Source: Alkalicoccobacillus gibsonii (GTDB taxonomy: Bacteria; Bacillota; Bacilli; Bacillales; Bacillaceae_D). Taken from it: 64,000 bases of DNA. How positions within the stretch are numbered: the first letter of the stretch is position 1; each line of letters begins with the position of its first letter. Made by a program: the position numbers and the translations under genes. Positions 9,600 to 18,500 of the stretch are shown here, in pieces. Below the pieces are notes generated by a model that had not been told where the DNA came from, did no database searches, and saw only the letters and a program-made list of their open reading frames with translations. Where the stretch lies: NCBI RefSeq assembly GCF_016798245.1, contig NZ_JAEUZA010000002.1:806001-870000 (forward strand). The letters run 5' to 3'.

Positions 9600-9634
9600 T
9601 CGTAGACTAATGGAAATCAAAGCAGAAAGGTACG

Positions 9635-10144
9635 ATGTCAGTGAGCAAACAAACACTTGATCAGCTTAATCACTGTTCACCTGAAGAATTTGTTGAAACT
9701 CTTAAAGGGATCTATGAGCATTCCCCTTGGGTAGCTGAACAAGTAGTAAGCAATCGACCTTTTCAATCGTTTCAATCTCTGTATGAAACGATGCAGCTAG
9801 AAGTCCGTCAAAGAGATCAAGATACCAAAATAAAGCTACTGTGTGCACACCCGAATCTTGGAGAAAAGATTCAGATGACTGATTCGTCAAAGGCAGAGCA
9901 AAGTCAAGCTGGTCTTACTGAATTAACAGAAGAAGAATATAAACGTTTTAACCAGCTAAATAAACGATATATGGAGACATTTCCATTCCCATTTATCCTA
10001 GCTGTAAAAGGAAAACATAAGCAGGAAATCTATAATGAAATGGAAAGCCGGATCCATCACTCAGCTGAAACAGAGTTTGCGACAGCTTTAGCTGAGGTAG
10101 ACAAAATTGCTTTATTTCGTCTGAAGGAGATTATCCAAGAGTAA
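9635..10144 (+). CDS. uraD: 2-oxo-4-hydroxy-4-carboxy-5-ureidoimidazoline (OHCU) decarboxylase
   Basis: 169-residue UraD-family enzyme. It decarboxylates OHCU stereospecifically to S-allantoin, the last step of urate opening. Family landmarks are LLCAHPNLGEKI, the SKAEQSQAGL stretch, the NxxY region (LNKRYMETF) and FPFILAVKGK. In B. subtilis this domain is fused to the N-terminus of uricase in PucL; here it is a separate first gene and uricase lies two genes on. ATG 9635 follows GAAAGG. The ~100-nt gap to allantoinase contains no terminator with a T tract, so the two are probably cotranscribed. Confidence 0.92.
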   Translation: MSVSKQTLDQLNHCSPEEFVETLKGIYEHSPWVAEQVVSNRPFQSFQSLYETMQLEVRQRDQDTKIKLLCAHPNLGEKIQMTDSSKAEQSQAGLTELTEEEYKRFNQLNKRYMETFPFPFILAVKGKHKQEIYNEMESRIHHSAETEFATALAEVDKIALFRLKEIIQE

Positions 10145-10246
10145 ATAAAAAAGGTTGGAAGATAATCTGATAAGGACACCCGAAAAATAGAGATCAGTGC
10201 TACGATCAATGTACTTTATCGTGGGTGTGGAACTAGGAGGAGTAAC

Positions 10247-11593
10247 ATGTACGATGTCGTCATACGGAATGCAAAAGTTGTTTTGGAAACAGGGATCATA
10301 GAAAGTGAAATCGGCATTAAAGATGGAGTCATTGCTGAGCTTTCCGAGCACATCTCAGAACAAGGTGTAAAGGAATTTGATGCAAAGGGTCAGTACGTGT
10401 TTCCAGGAGCAGTTGATGTACACGTTCATTTAAATGAACCGGGCCGTGCGTTCTGGGAAGGATTTGAAACAGGATCGAGTATGTTTGCAGCAGGCGGAAC
10501 CACAACGTTTGTTGATATGCCCTTAAACGGCATTCCCTCTACCATTACAGAAAAAGATTTGTTTAATAAAGCGAAACTAGGCGAAGAAAAATCAATTGTA
10601 GATTTTGGTCTCTGGGGAGGACTGGTTCCGGGGAATTTACAAGAACTTGCTGGACTGTCCAAAGCAGGCTGCTTGGGTTTTAAAGCCTTTCTTTCTCCAA
10701 CTGGAAACAAGGAATTTGAATCGGTCGGGGATAAAGACTTAATTGAAGGAATGGACCGGATTGCGGAGCTTGGTAAGGTGCTTGCCCTTCATGCGGAAAG
10801 CGGGCCAATGACAACCTTTTTAACTGAAAAAATGAAGAATGAACATAGATATTCTTACGATGATTACTTAGCATCACGTCCGATTGAAGCAGAAGTTGAA
10901 GCAGTAGAACGAGCGATACACTTTGCAAAAATCACAGGCTGTCCTCTTCATTTTGTACACATAAGCAGTGTGGCTGCCGTTTCAAAAATCGAACAGGCAA
11001 AAGCACAAGGGATGAACATATCTCTTGAAACATGTCCTCATTATTTACTGTTTTCGCATGAAGCATTAGTTGATAAGAAGAATCTTGCAAAGTGTGCACC
11101 ACCACTTAGAAAGAAGGAGGATCATCTACATCTTCGTCAGGCAATGAAAGAAGGCAGGATTGACTTTTTAACATCGGATCATTCACCATGCGCGGCCGAG
11201 CTAAAAGATGCATCGACCTATTCAATCTTTGATGCATGGGGAGGCATTAATGGCGGAGGAGTCACATTACTTGGTGCCCTTCAGTTTGCTCTTGAGGAGA
11301 ATATAGACTTTTCTCATGTCGTGAACTGGACGGCAAAACATCCGGCAGAACGGTTTGGACTTAGTCATCAGAAAGGTTCAATTGAGGAAGGGAAAGATGC
11401 GGATCTTGTTTTTGTCTCTCTACAGCCACATGAAGTGACCCTTGAAAACATGTATGCGAAACATCCTCTTTCGCTCTACACGAATGAACGATTTGATGCG
11501 CGAATTGAAGCGGTTCTTGCATCAGGGGTCAATGTTTTCTCACGAGAGAGTGGACCCATTCAATCAAGAACAGGCAAGTGGTTAACAGCTTAA
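10247..11593 (+). CDS. allB: Allantoinase
   Basis: 448-residue cyclic amidohydrolase (PucH/AllB) that opens S-allantoin to allantoate. The dinuclear-metal HxH lies in DVHVHLNEPGR (residues ~57-67). The lysine to be carboxylated lies in GFKAFLSPTG, further ligands in LALHAESG and FVHISSVAAV, and the catalytic aspartate in TSDHSPC. NGGGVTLLG is a typical substrate-loop segment. Length and motifs match allantoinases better than dihydroorotases or hydantoinases. ATG 10247 follows AGGAGG. Neighbours on both sides act directly before and after it in urate breakdown. Confidence 0.95.
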   Translation: MYDVVIRNAKVVLETGIIESEIGIKDGVIAELSEHISEQGVKEFDAKGQYVFPGAVDVHVHLNEPGRAFWEGFETGSSMFAAGGTTTFVDMPLNGIPSTITEKDLFNKAKLGEEKSIVDFGLWGGLVPGNLQELAGLSKAGCLGFKAFLSPTGNKEFESVGDKDLIEGMDRIAELGKVLALHAESGPMTTFLTEKMKNEHRYSYDDYLASRPIEAEVEAVERAIHFAKITGCPLHFVHISSVAAVSKIEQAKAQGMNISLETCPHYLLFSHEALVDKKNLAKCAPPLRKKEDHLHLRQAMKEGRIDFLTSDHSPCAAELKDASTYSIFDAWGGINGGGVTLLGALQFALEENIDFSHVVNWTAKHPAERFGLSHQKGSIEEGKDADLVFVSLQPHEVTLENMYAKHPLSLYTNERFDARIEAVLASGVNVFSRESGPIQSRTGKWLTA

Positions 11594-11609
11594 ATGAATT
11601 TAAGCTGTT
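11584..11609 (+). repeat. Perfect AT-rich hairpin spanning the allB stop codon
   Basis: AACAGCTTAAA (11584-11594) and TTTAAGCTGTT (11599-11609) are perfect complements around a 4-base loop; the TAA stop lies in the 5' arm. No continuous T run follows, so it may be a partial terminator or an mRNA-stability hairpin that adjusts expression of the genes downstream. Confidence 0.5.
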
Positions 11610-11663
11610 TATTTTCTACTACATTTGACGGAATATTAGTACGATTCAGAAAGGGTGTTAGGT

Positions 11664-12641
11664 ATGACACAGTCTCAACATGAAGTTGCTTATGGAAAAG
11701 GGAGCGTACTCGCTTATCGAACGTATCTTCCTCCTCTTGTAGGAATAAAAGAGATTCCTGAATCGTCTTTTAAAGGAAGGTCCAATATTTTATTCGCGAC
11801 AAATATACAAGTCAAGGTAGCAGGCGAAGCCTTTCGTCCGTCCTTTTCAGAAGGGGATAATTCGTTAGTTGTGGCAACTGATTCAATGAAAAACTTCATT
11901 CAGCGTCACCTGGGGTCCTTTAACGGCTCAACTATGGAGGGGTTCCTAGATTATGTTGCTAAAGCCTTTTTAAATAAATACCATCAAATCTCATCAGTAG
12001 AACTTACAGGAGATCTTCTTTCATTTGAAAAGATGGATGTCTTAAATGATGAAGAACGTCTTGCCAGTGAGCTCGTTTTTAAACAGTCAAACAACGAGCA
12101 ATCTCAGGCTTCTCTCCTCATCGAGCGCACAGACCAATCGTACGAAATAACAAAACAACAAAGTAGCCTAAAAAATCTCCAACTCATCAAAGTACAAGGG
12201 AATTCCTTTTCTGGCTTTATAAGAGATGAGTACACTACGTTACCCGAAGATTCGAATCGTCCTTTGTTTATCTACTTAGATATTCATTGGGTATATGAAC
12301 ATGAGCATGATGCGCTTGGGGATCAACCGGGCACATATGTAGCAGCCGAGCAAATTCGAGATCTTGCAGCATCTATTTTTGACCAAACGGAAACAAAATC
12401 GATACAGCATTTAATTTATGAAATAGGGTGCACGATTATATCAACGTTCCCTCAGCTCAAACATGTGTCCTTTGAATCACAGAACCACACGTGGGACCTC
12501 ATTGTAGAAGACATTCCAGGATCAGATGGAAAAGTCTATACAGAGCCAAGGCCACCTTATGGATTTCAGTTGTTTACCGTAACGAGAGAAGATGCTTATA
12601 ACAGGCAAATACAACAGTCTCAAGAGGGTGTAAGTAAATGA
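11664..12641 (+). CDS. pucL: Uricase (urate oxidase)
   Basis: 325-residue cofactor-free urate oxidase that makes 5-hydroxyisourate. It consists of two tandem T-fold halves. Visible landmarks are YGKGSVLAYR (catalytic lysine near the N-terminus), VVATDSMKNFI (catalytic threonine region) and the second-half T-fold (FIYLDIHWVYEHEHDALG). The size equals that of stand-alone uricases and lacks the N-terminal OHCU decarboxylase domain of B. subtilis PucL, which is encoded separately here. I prefer ATG 11664 (eight bases after AAAGGG) to the in-frame GTG at 11655. The stop overlaps the next start as ATGA. Confidence 0.93.
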   Translation: MTQSQHEVAYGKGSVLAYRTYLPPLVGIKEIPESSFKGRSNILFATNIQVKVAGEAFRPSFSEGDNSLVVATDSMKNFIQRHLGSFNGSTMEGFLDYVAKAFLNKYHQISSVELTGDLLSFEKMDVLNDEERLASELVFKQSNNEQSQASLLIERTDQSYEITKQQSSLKNLQLIKVQGNSFSGFIRDEYTTLPEDSNRPLFIYLDIHWVYEHEHDALGDQPGTYVAAEQIRDLAASIFDQTETKSIQHLIYEIGCTIISTFPQLKHVSFESQNHTWDLIVEDIPGSDGKVYTEPRPPYGFQLFTVTREDAYNRQIQQSQEGVSK

Positions 12642-12994
12642 CAACAGTAACGACTCATGTTCTTGATTTAACAAGAGGATGCCCAGCCGAAGGGATGCAT
12701 GTAGAGGTGTACATTCTTGAATCAAAAACGAAGAAACGGCTGATCTCAACTCATCAAACAAATGTAGATGGTCGACTGGATCAACCACTTCTATCATCTG
12801 AACAATTTATTGAAGGTGAATACGAAATTCATTACGCCACAGGAGCTTACTTTAGGCACCATCGCTTAATTGAAGAGGACCCACATTTTTCAGAATGGAT
12901 CGTAACTCGAGTATTTCTGGCAACCGATCAAGCGCACTACCATATTCCACTTCTTGTTTCGCCCTGGGGCTATCAAGTATATCGCGGAAGTTAG
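12638..12994 (+). CDS. pucM: 5-hydroxyisourate hydrolase
   Basis: 118-residue transthyretin-related protein that hydrolyses 5-hydroxyisourate to OHCU, linking uricase to UraD. It has the N-terminal signature THVLDLTRGCPAEG with the active-site histidine, the arginine in TNVDGRL, the HYHIPLLVSPWGY strand and the C-terminal YRGS tetrapeptide that separates these enzymes from true transthyretins. It overlaps uricase by 4 bp (ATGA), so translational coupling is likely. Confidence 0.95.
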   Translation: MTTVTTHVLDLTRGCPAEGMHVEVYILESKTKKRLISTHQTNVDGRLDQPLLSSEQFIEGEYEIHYATGAYFRHHRLIEEDPHFSEWIVTRVFLATDQAHYHIPLLVSPWGYQVYRGS

Positions 12995-13017
12995 GGAAAT
13001 TGATAGGAGGATTTGGT

Positions 13018-14046
13018 ATGGATGATATACATGTCATGTTAGATCACCTAGATCAACTAAAGTTGCCAGCGTTTCTTGCAACAATTGTTCAAGTAGAAGG
13101 TTCGGCCTATAAAAAAGAATCGTCATGTATGTTGATTCAAGGGGACGGGGAGTCATTAGGTTTCATAAGCGCCGGCTGCCTTGAACAGGACCTGATTGAA
13201 CGTGTTAAACGAGGAGAGGGTTCACAGATAGTCGTTTATGATATGAGTACTGAAGATGACTTATCGTTTGGCGCTAGTGCAGGATGCAACGGCATTATTC
13301 ATGTTCTACTTGAGAGAATCGATTCTCTTTACCTCACGCATTTACAACGAGTTAAAAGTCTAGTTCAAAGTGGAAAAGAAGTTCTTTTGGTTAAAGACCT
13401 TTTATTAAACAGTTATCTATGTATTCCAGAAGGAGAAGAACCGTTTGGAAAAGCATCACATTTGTCTTTTCTTGAGATTGAAAATTTAATCTATCAAGCT
13501 AGCTCCTCAGGAAAAATAAGTAATAGAGTGTCCACACATGAAGGCAATCCCATCTTCACACAACAAATCAGTGCGAAGCCACGGTTACTCCTGTTTGGAG
13601 CGGGCGAGGATGCGCTCCCACTTGTTAGCCTGGCCGCGGACACTGGGTTTAACGTCATTGTATCTGATTGGCGCCAAAGCTTGTGTACGGTTGAACGGTT
13701 TCCAAAGGCGATAAAGATGTTGCACGGATTTCCTCATGAAGTCGTTCAGACATTAGATGTGTGTTCAAATGATTTCATTATCCTCATGACTCATCACTTT
13801 GAGCATGATCAAACACTGCTTAAGCTACTTAGGGGCAGGAGACTTGCCTTTTTAGGGGTACTGGGATCAGCTAAACGAACCGCACGTTTACTAGAACAAC
13901 AAGAGGTGCCAACGGATGTCCGCTCACCTGTTGGACTTTCAATTGGTGCACAAGGTGCTACAGAAATTGCTGTAAGTATTGTTGCCGAGCTTATTCAAAT
14001 CGTTCGTTCAAATCCATCAGCTGTAAATAAAGAGCTTGTCGGATGA
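13018..14046 (+). CDS. pucA: XdhC/CoxI-family xanthine dehydrogenase maturation protein (PucA)
   Basis: 342-residue XdhC-type protein. The N-terminal XdhC/CoxI domain contains VEGSAYKKESSCM and GFISAGCLEQDL. A C-terminal Rossmann domain starts at LLLFGAGEDALPL and ends with SPVGLSIGAQGATEIAVSI. XdhC proteins bind molybdenum cofactor and hand the sulphurated form to xanthine dehydrogenase. I chose ATG 13018 because AGGAGG lies just upstream; the longer reading frame from 12895 would overlap pucM by 100 bp. It is the first of five consecutive puc-type genes in the order of B. subtilis pucABCDE. Confidence 0.9.
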   Translation: MDDIHVMLDHLDQLKLPAFLATIVQVEGSAYKKESSCMLIQGDGESLGFISAGCLEQDLIERVKRGEGSQIVVYDMSTEDDLSFGASAGCNGIIHVLLERIDSLYLTHLQRVKSLVQSGKEVLLVKDLLLNSYLCIPEGEEPFGKASHLSFLEIENLIYQASSSGKISNRVSTHEGNPIFTQQISAKPRLLLFGAGEDALPLVSLAADTGFNVIVSDWRQSLCTVERFPKAIKMLHGFPHEVVQTLDVCSNDFIILMTHHFEHDQTLLKLLRGRRLAFLGVLGSAKRTARLLEQQEVPTDVRSPVGLSIGAQGATEIAVSIVAELIQIVRSNPSAVNKELVG

Positions 14047-14657
14047 AGATTATTAGCATCATTCTTGCCGCAGGACAAAGTAAGCGTATGGGGCGAGATA
14101 AGCTTACTTTGCCTATTGATGGCGGGACCATTGCAGGAAGTGTATTGTCATCGTCTCTCCAATCGGACGTCAATCACACCATTGTCGTCACAAATCCGAC
14201 CAATCATTGTCTATGGGCCCCAAAAGAGTATAGCCAATCAGAATGGTCGCACAAATGGTCAATCATCGTTTGTCCCGAAGCTTGGAGGGGGCAATCGTAT
14301 TCGGTAAGAAGTGGAATTGAAGCGTGTGAACAGCTTGCTGCCGATGCAGTCATGATCTTACTTGCCGACCAGCCTCAACTAACTAAAGACGATCTAAACC
14401 ACATCATTAGTAGCTATAAACAATCTGAGCATCATTTATTTGTAGCTAGCCGTTTAAATGGAATCCCACAACCACCTATTCTATTCTCAAAGCAACTATT
14501 TTCGCAGTTTAATGATTTAAAGGGTGATCGGGGAGCGGGTCAATTCATTCGTACTCCGTCACTTTTAGCAAAAGGTACTTTCATTGAAGTAGAAGATTTA
14601 ATAGATATTGATACCCCATCAGATTATAGGCAGTTTGTTGCAAAAAAAGGGAGCTGA
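14043..14657 (+). CDS. pucB: MobA-like nucleotidyltransferase, molybdopterin cytidylyltransferase type (PucB)
   Basis: 204-residue NTP-transferase. The N-terminal nucleotide loop IILAAGQSKRMGRDKL identifies the MobA/MocA family, and ILLADQPQL carries the metal-binding aspartate. In MocA enzymes this activity converts molybdopterin to its CMP-dinucleotide, the form used by xanthine dehydrogenases. It overlaps pucA by ATGA and is followed four bases later by the FAD-subunit gene. The order matches B. subtilis pucAB. Confidence 0.9.
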   Translation: MKIISIILAAGQSKRMGRDKLTLPIDGGTIAGSVLSSSLQSDVNHTIVVTNPTNHCLWAPKEYSQSEWSHKWSIIVCPEAWRGQSYSVRSGIEACEQLAADAVMILLADQPQLTKDDLNHIISSYKQSEHHLFVASRLNGIPQPPILFSKQLFSQFNDLKGDRGAGQFIRTPSLLAKGTFIEVEDLIDIDTPSDYRQFVAKKGS

Positions 14658-14661
14658 GCGA

Positions 14662-15528
14662 ATGCAAATGGAGGAGATGATCCCTCGACCACCAAGTGTT
14701 TGGCTACCTCAAACGGTAGAGGAGGCTTGGCAATACAAAGAAACGTATGGAGTAGATGCTGAGTTTGTTGCGGGTGGGACGTTCATTCAAATGAAAAGAG
14801 AAAAGCTAGGTATTCTTGCTCCTCACCTCATTAGCTTGCATCTAATCTCAGCCTTACAAGGAATTGAAGAAACGATAGAAGGTACCATCAGCGTAGGAGC
14901 AAATGTCACGTTAAGCCAATGTCTCCATCATCCCCTTTTTATAGAGGGCGCACCACTCGTTGCGAAAGCAATCTCAACCATTGGTGCCCCGGCTATTCGT
15001 AATCAGGGTACTCTTGGAGGTAATGTTGTCTACGGAATTGGTGATACGTTGCCTGCGTTACTTGCTTTAGAAGCAACAGTTACCACGTACAATGCAAGCG
15101 GGTATTCGACCATGCCTCTAGAGGAGTATTTACACGATGTAGACTCTGCATTGTTAGTCGCTGTTCATATCCCTATTGTTTTAGAATCTAAAAATCAATA
15201 CTGGTTTTATGAAAAAGTCGGAAGAAGGGAGGCGTTTTTTCCTTCCATTGTTACAGTCGCTATGTGTTTAACATGGGATGATACAAAGACCTTTCAATTT
15301 GCCCGGCTTATTGTATCCGGTAGTGATCATCCACCTCAACGATTACAAGCCTCTCAATCGGTCATCGAGGCTTCGGCAATGGGTACTCTAGATTTGGAAC
15401 AAGTAAAAACAGGCTTGCAGTCAGATATTACTTTTAGTGGGAACGCATTTTCATCAGTTTCTTATCTTCAAATGGTGGCAACGAATTTGTTCTACCATCA
15501 GTTTAAAGAGCTTATTCAGTCATCGTAA
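14662..15528 (+). CDS. pucC: Xanthine dehydrogenase FAD-binding subunit (PucC)
   Basis: 288-residue FAD-binding subunit of the molybdopterin dehydrogenase family. The pyrophosphate-binding AGGTFIQMKRE lies near residue 35. AIRNQGTLGGNVVYGIGD is the second flavin motif, and a CODH-type C-terminal domain follows. It passes electrons from the 2Fe-2S subunit to NAD+. ATG 14662 follows AAAGGGAG by eight bases and preserves the canonical N-terminus (RPPSVWLPQTVEEAW). An in-frame ATG at 14608 would run 50 bp into pucB. Confidence 0.92.
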   Translation: MQMEEMIPRPPSVWLPQTVEEAWQYKETYGVDAEFVAGGTFIQMKREKLGILAPHLISLHLISALQGIEETIEGTISVGANVTLSQCLHHPLFIEGAPLVAKAISTIGAPAIRNQGTLGGNVVYGIGDTLPALLALEATVTTYNASGYSTMPLEEYLHDVDSALLVAVHIPIVLESKNQYWFYEKVGRREAFFPSIVTVAMCLTWDDTKTFQFARLIVSGSDHPPQRLQASQSVIEASAMGTLDLEQVKTGLQSDITFSGNAFSSVSYLQMVATNLFYHQFKELIQSS

Positions 15529-15542
15529 CGATAGGAGGGCAT

Positions 15543-17804
15543 ATGAAGATGGAAAAGACAGATATGAGAAATCGAATTCGTCCGGATGGGAAGGCAAAGG
15601 TGACTGGTCGTTTAACCTATCTGACTGATCTAAAGATGCCAGGAATGTTATATGGCAAGATCCTGCGAAGCGCTCATGCACATGCCAAGATTCGTGCTAT
15701 CCATACAGAAAAGGCTAGTCAGATTCCAGGTGTGCATGCCGTCTTAACATATAAAGATGTACCTGGCTTGAATGGGTTTGGAATCATCGTGCCTGATCAG
15801 CCAGTTCTCTGCTGGGACCGAGTACGGTATGTGGGAGACGCCATTGCATGTGTCGCAGCTGAAACTAAAGAAATTGCAGCCTACGCGTTAACGTGTATCG
15901 AAGTAGACTATGAACCTCTTCCGGTAATCGATACGTTAGAAAAGGCTCTTGATTCATCCTATCCAGCCCTCCATCCAAGTGGCAATATCCTTCATGAAGC
16001 TGGTCACACAAGAGGAAATGTAGAAGAGGCTTTTTCAAAGGCAGTTCATATGGTCGAACAAACGTATGAGCTTCCGAGACAGCTCCACGGATATATGGAG
16101 ACAGAGGGAGGCGTCATTGTTCCTGAAGAAAATGGGGAGCTTACGGTATATGTTGGGACGCAGCATGGCTTTAAAGATCAGTTCCAATTATCGCGAATTT
16201 TAAATATGCCTCAATCAGCGATTCGAATTGTCTCATCACCAATGGGCGGATCATTTGGAGGTAAAGATGAGTTGAATATTCAACCCTATGGCGCATTACT
16301 CGCATTAGCAACAAAGCGACCCATTCATATTCACCAAACTAGACAGGAATCCATTCGGAGTAGCATCAAGCGCCATCCGATGATTATTACAATGAAAACG
16401 GCTGTTGATAAAGATGGAAAGATTCTCGCACAAGAAACGACGATAAAAGCAGATACAGGCGCGTACGCTACGCTTGGCCCAGCCGTTCTTGACTTTTCAG
16501 TAGAGCATGCGACCGGTCCTTATGTGATCCCAGCTGTTAAAACAAAAGGCTATTCAATCTTTACAAACAATGGTGTAGCAGGTGAATTTCGAGGGTTCGG
16601 TGGGAATCAGGTTACGTTTGCCTTAGAAGGTCAAATGGATCGTTTAGCCCAAAAGCTGAAAATGGATCCGTTCGTTTTCAGACAACGAAACCTTCGCAAA
16701 GCGCACGACTTGGGACCACTTGGACAACGTATTGCTGAAACGGATGGTGCAGCACAAGTTCTTAAAGCGATTCACCAGTTGCATCAGAATCAACAAATCA
16801 CAACCAAATCCCCTACTTCGTATCTTGTCCGAGGCTTTGGAACAGCTATTACAATGCACGGAGGAGGATTAGGCTATGGAAGACTTGACCCGGCTGGAGG
16901 GAGAATCTCATTAAAAAGAAATGGAAAGATTGAGCTTGCCTTCGGATTTGAAGAAGCTGGGCAAGGCATTCTAGCAGTCATTGAAACATTGGCATTAGAG
17001 GAGATAGGCTGTCATGTAGATGATTTATCGATAGTGATCGGTGATACGGCTCATGTTCCTACTTCAGGATCAACAACAGCATCAAGAGGAACAAGCATGG
17101 TGTGGCACGCACTCCAAAAGCTAAAGCAGCCATTTAAAGAGAAGCTCATCTCATGTGCTGCAATAAAAACAGGAATCGATAAAACAATGCTAACAGTAGG
17201 TAAACAAGGTATGTGGGTGAAAGGGAAGGACGGTCGACGCCTTACCCTCTCCTATTCCGAGCTTGCTGCTGAATTAAAGGAAGATCTTGTGATTGATACA
17301 CGCTTTGACTTTCCAACCACACCGGACCCGATTGATTCTGGTCATTTTTTGTATTCGTACAGCGGTGTACTAGCAGGCGTAGAAGTAAATGTACTTACCG
17401 GAAAAGTAAAACTAATACAGCTTGAACAAGCAGTGGCCGCAGGACCGATCGTAAACCGGAACGGATACATTGGTCAAATCGAAGGCGGAGGAAGTATGGC
17501 TGTGGGTTACACCTTAATGGAAGAAGCTCTAATGCAAGACGGCCAGTATGAGACAACAAATCTTGATACGTATTTAATGCCCGGACTTTCTGATCTTCCT
17601 TTTAAGATGAAAACCATTCCGATTGAAGATTTGCCAGAGGATGACCTTTATGGACCGAGGGGTGTAGGAGAAATAGGCACAGTTGGTGTTGCACCAGCTA
17701 TTGCAAGTGCCGTATACGAGGCCATTGGCGTAAGAATTCACAAATTGCCAATCTCTCCTGAGTTCATTTTACACTCTCTACAGCAAAGGGAGGTGCATAC
17801 ATGA
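15543..17804 (+). CDS. pucD: Xanthine dehydrogenase molybdenum-binding subunit (PucD)
   Basis: 753-residue large subunit. The N-terminal a/b-hammerhead domain starts at IRPDGKAKVTGRLTY; the Mo-cofactor domain contains SPMGGSFGGKDELN and FRGFGGNQVTFALE. The C-terminal GPRGVGEIGTVG carries the catalytic glutamate loop. It hydroxylates hypoxanthine and xanthine to urate. The start follows AGGAGGG; ATG 15549 is an equally possible alternative. The stop overlaps the 2Fe-2S gene as ATGA, so Fe-S subunit synthesis is probably coupled. Confidence 0.95.
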   Translation: MKMEKTDMRNRIRPDGKAKVTGRLTYLTDLKMPGMLYGKILRSAHAHAKIRAIHTEKASQIPGVHAVLTYKDVPGLNGFGIIVPDQPVLCWDRVRYVGDAIACVAAETKEIAAYALTCIEVDYEPLPVIDTLEKALDSSYPALHPSGNILHEAGHTRGNVEEAFSKAVHMVEQTYELPRQLHGYMETEGGVIVPEENGELTVYVGTQHGFKDQFQLSRILNMPQSAIRIVSSPMGGSFGGKDELNIQPYGALLALATKRPIHIHQTRQESIRSSIKRHPMIITMKTAVDKDGKILAQETTIKADTGAYATLGPAVLDFSVEHATGPYVIPAVKTKGYSIFTNNGVAGEFRGFGGNQVTFALEGQMDRLAQKLKMDPFVFRQRNLRKAHDLGPLGQRIAETDGAAQVLKAIHQLHQNQQITTKSPTSYLVRGFGTAITMHGGGLGYGRLDPAGGRISLKRNGKIELAFGFEEAGQGILAVIETLALEEIGCHVDDLSIVIGDTAHVPTSGSTTASRGTSMVWHALQKLKQPFKEKLISCAAIKTGIDKTMLTVGKQGMWVKGKDGRRLTLSYSELAAELKEDLVIDTRFDFPTTPDPIDSGHFLYSYSGVLAGVEVNVLTGKVKLIQLEQAVAAGPIVNRNGYIGQIEGGGSMAVGYTLMEEALMQDGQYETTNLDTYLMPGLSDLPFKMKTIPIEDLPEDDLYGPRGVGEIGTVGVAPAIASAVYEAIGVRIHKLPISPEFILHSLQQREVHT

Positions 17805-18304
17805 GTCACTCCATTAACAAACAAGATGCAGGTGAGATGACCGTTCACTTTCAGGTAAATGAAAAATACATTCAAAAAGAGATCCAACCAACGAAATTGT
17901 TATTAGACGTTTTACGAGAAGACTGTGGAATAACAGGCACAAAGCGATCATGTGGGATTGGCCGATGTGGTGCTTGTGCAGTGCACATTGACGGGAAACT
18001 TTCTGCTTCTTGTCTGACGATGGCCTATCAAGTAGAGGGAAGATCAGTCACAACGATTGAGAATGTGGCAACGGGTGAAGAGCTTCATCCGGTTCAAGAA
18101 GCGATGCTTAAGCACGGTGGATTTCAATGTGGGTACTGTACACCAGGTATGGTCATGGCTATTGATGCACTTCTTACCACTCATCCACATCCCACTGAGG
18201 AACAGATTAAAGACGCGTTGTCAGGCAACCTTTGTCGGTGTACAGGTTACGGTGGGATTATCAGGTCGATTCAACAATTAATAGAGGGGAGCGGGGGACG
18301 ATAA
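17801..18304 (+). CDS. pucE: Xanthine dehydrogenase 2Fe-2S subunit (PucE)
   Basis: 167-residue electron-transfer subunit with two [2Fe-2S] clusters. The N-terminal plant-ferredoxin-type domain has CGIGRCGACAVHIDG and a later SASC; the C-terminal helical domain has FQCGYCTPGM and GNLCRCTGY. The spacing is that of XdhC/CoxS-type small subunits. It is the last gene of the run beginning with pucA, and a terminator follows it. Confidence 0.95.
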   Translation: MSHSINKQDAGEMTVHFQVNEKYIQKEIQPTKLLLDVLREDCGITGTKRSCGIGRCGACAVHIDGKLSASCLTMAYQVEGRSVTTIENVATGEELHPVQEAMLKHGGFQCGYCTPGMVMAIDALLTTHPHPTEEQIKDALSGNLCRCTGYGGIIRSIQQLIEGSGGR

Positions 18305-18340
18305 AGAATCAACAATTAGAAATGTTCATGAATCTTAAAG

Positions 18341-18372
18341 AAAAAACAGAGGCCAGAGTGAGGCCTTTTTTT
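18341..18372 (+). terminator. Terminator after pucE
   Basis: An A-rich arm with AGGCC (18350-18354) and GGCCT (18362-18366) is followed by a run of T residues. It separates the xanthine dehydrogenase genes from allC/pucG. Confidence 0.75.
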
Positions 18373-18416
18373 CAGCTTTTATATTTGGTTATTCTGTCTA
18401 AAGAATGATGCATTAT

Positions 18417-18432
18417 TTGGTGTTATCACCAA
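18417..18432. promoter_or_regulatory. Palindrome TTGGTGTTATCACCAA before allC, possible PucR operator
   Basis: Perfect 6-bp inverted repeat around four bases, 23 bp upstream of a TATGAT -10-like hexamer (18455-18460). It thus sits near the -35 position, where an activator would bind if no good -35 exists; none is visible. The TTGG core is shared with known PucR sites. Confidence 0.4.
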
Positions 18433-18500
18433 TGTACTGCTGATTAGAAATCGGTATGATAAATCTAATAGATTAAGTGGAGTGAAGGAGGACGATAACG

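Noticed and set aside
10176-10228. Possible leader hairpin between uraD and allB (ACACCC with GGGTGT)
   Set aside because: Only six outer base pairs around a long loop without T tract; too weak to call.
12895-13017. N-terminal extension of PucA overlapping pucM
   Set aside because: The upstream in-frame ATG has no ribosome site and the extra residues are the shadow of pucM; ATG 13018 follows AGGAGG.
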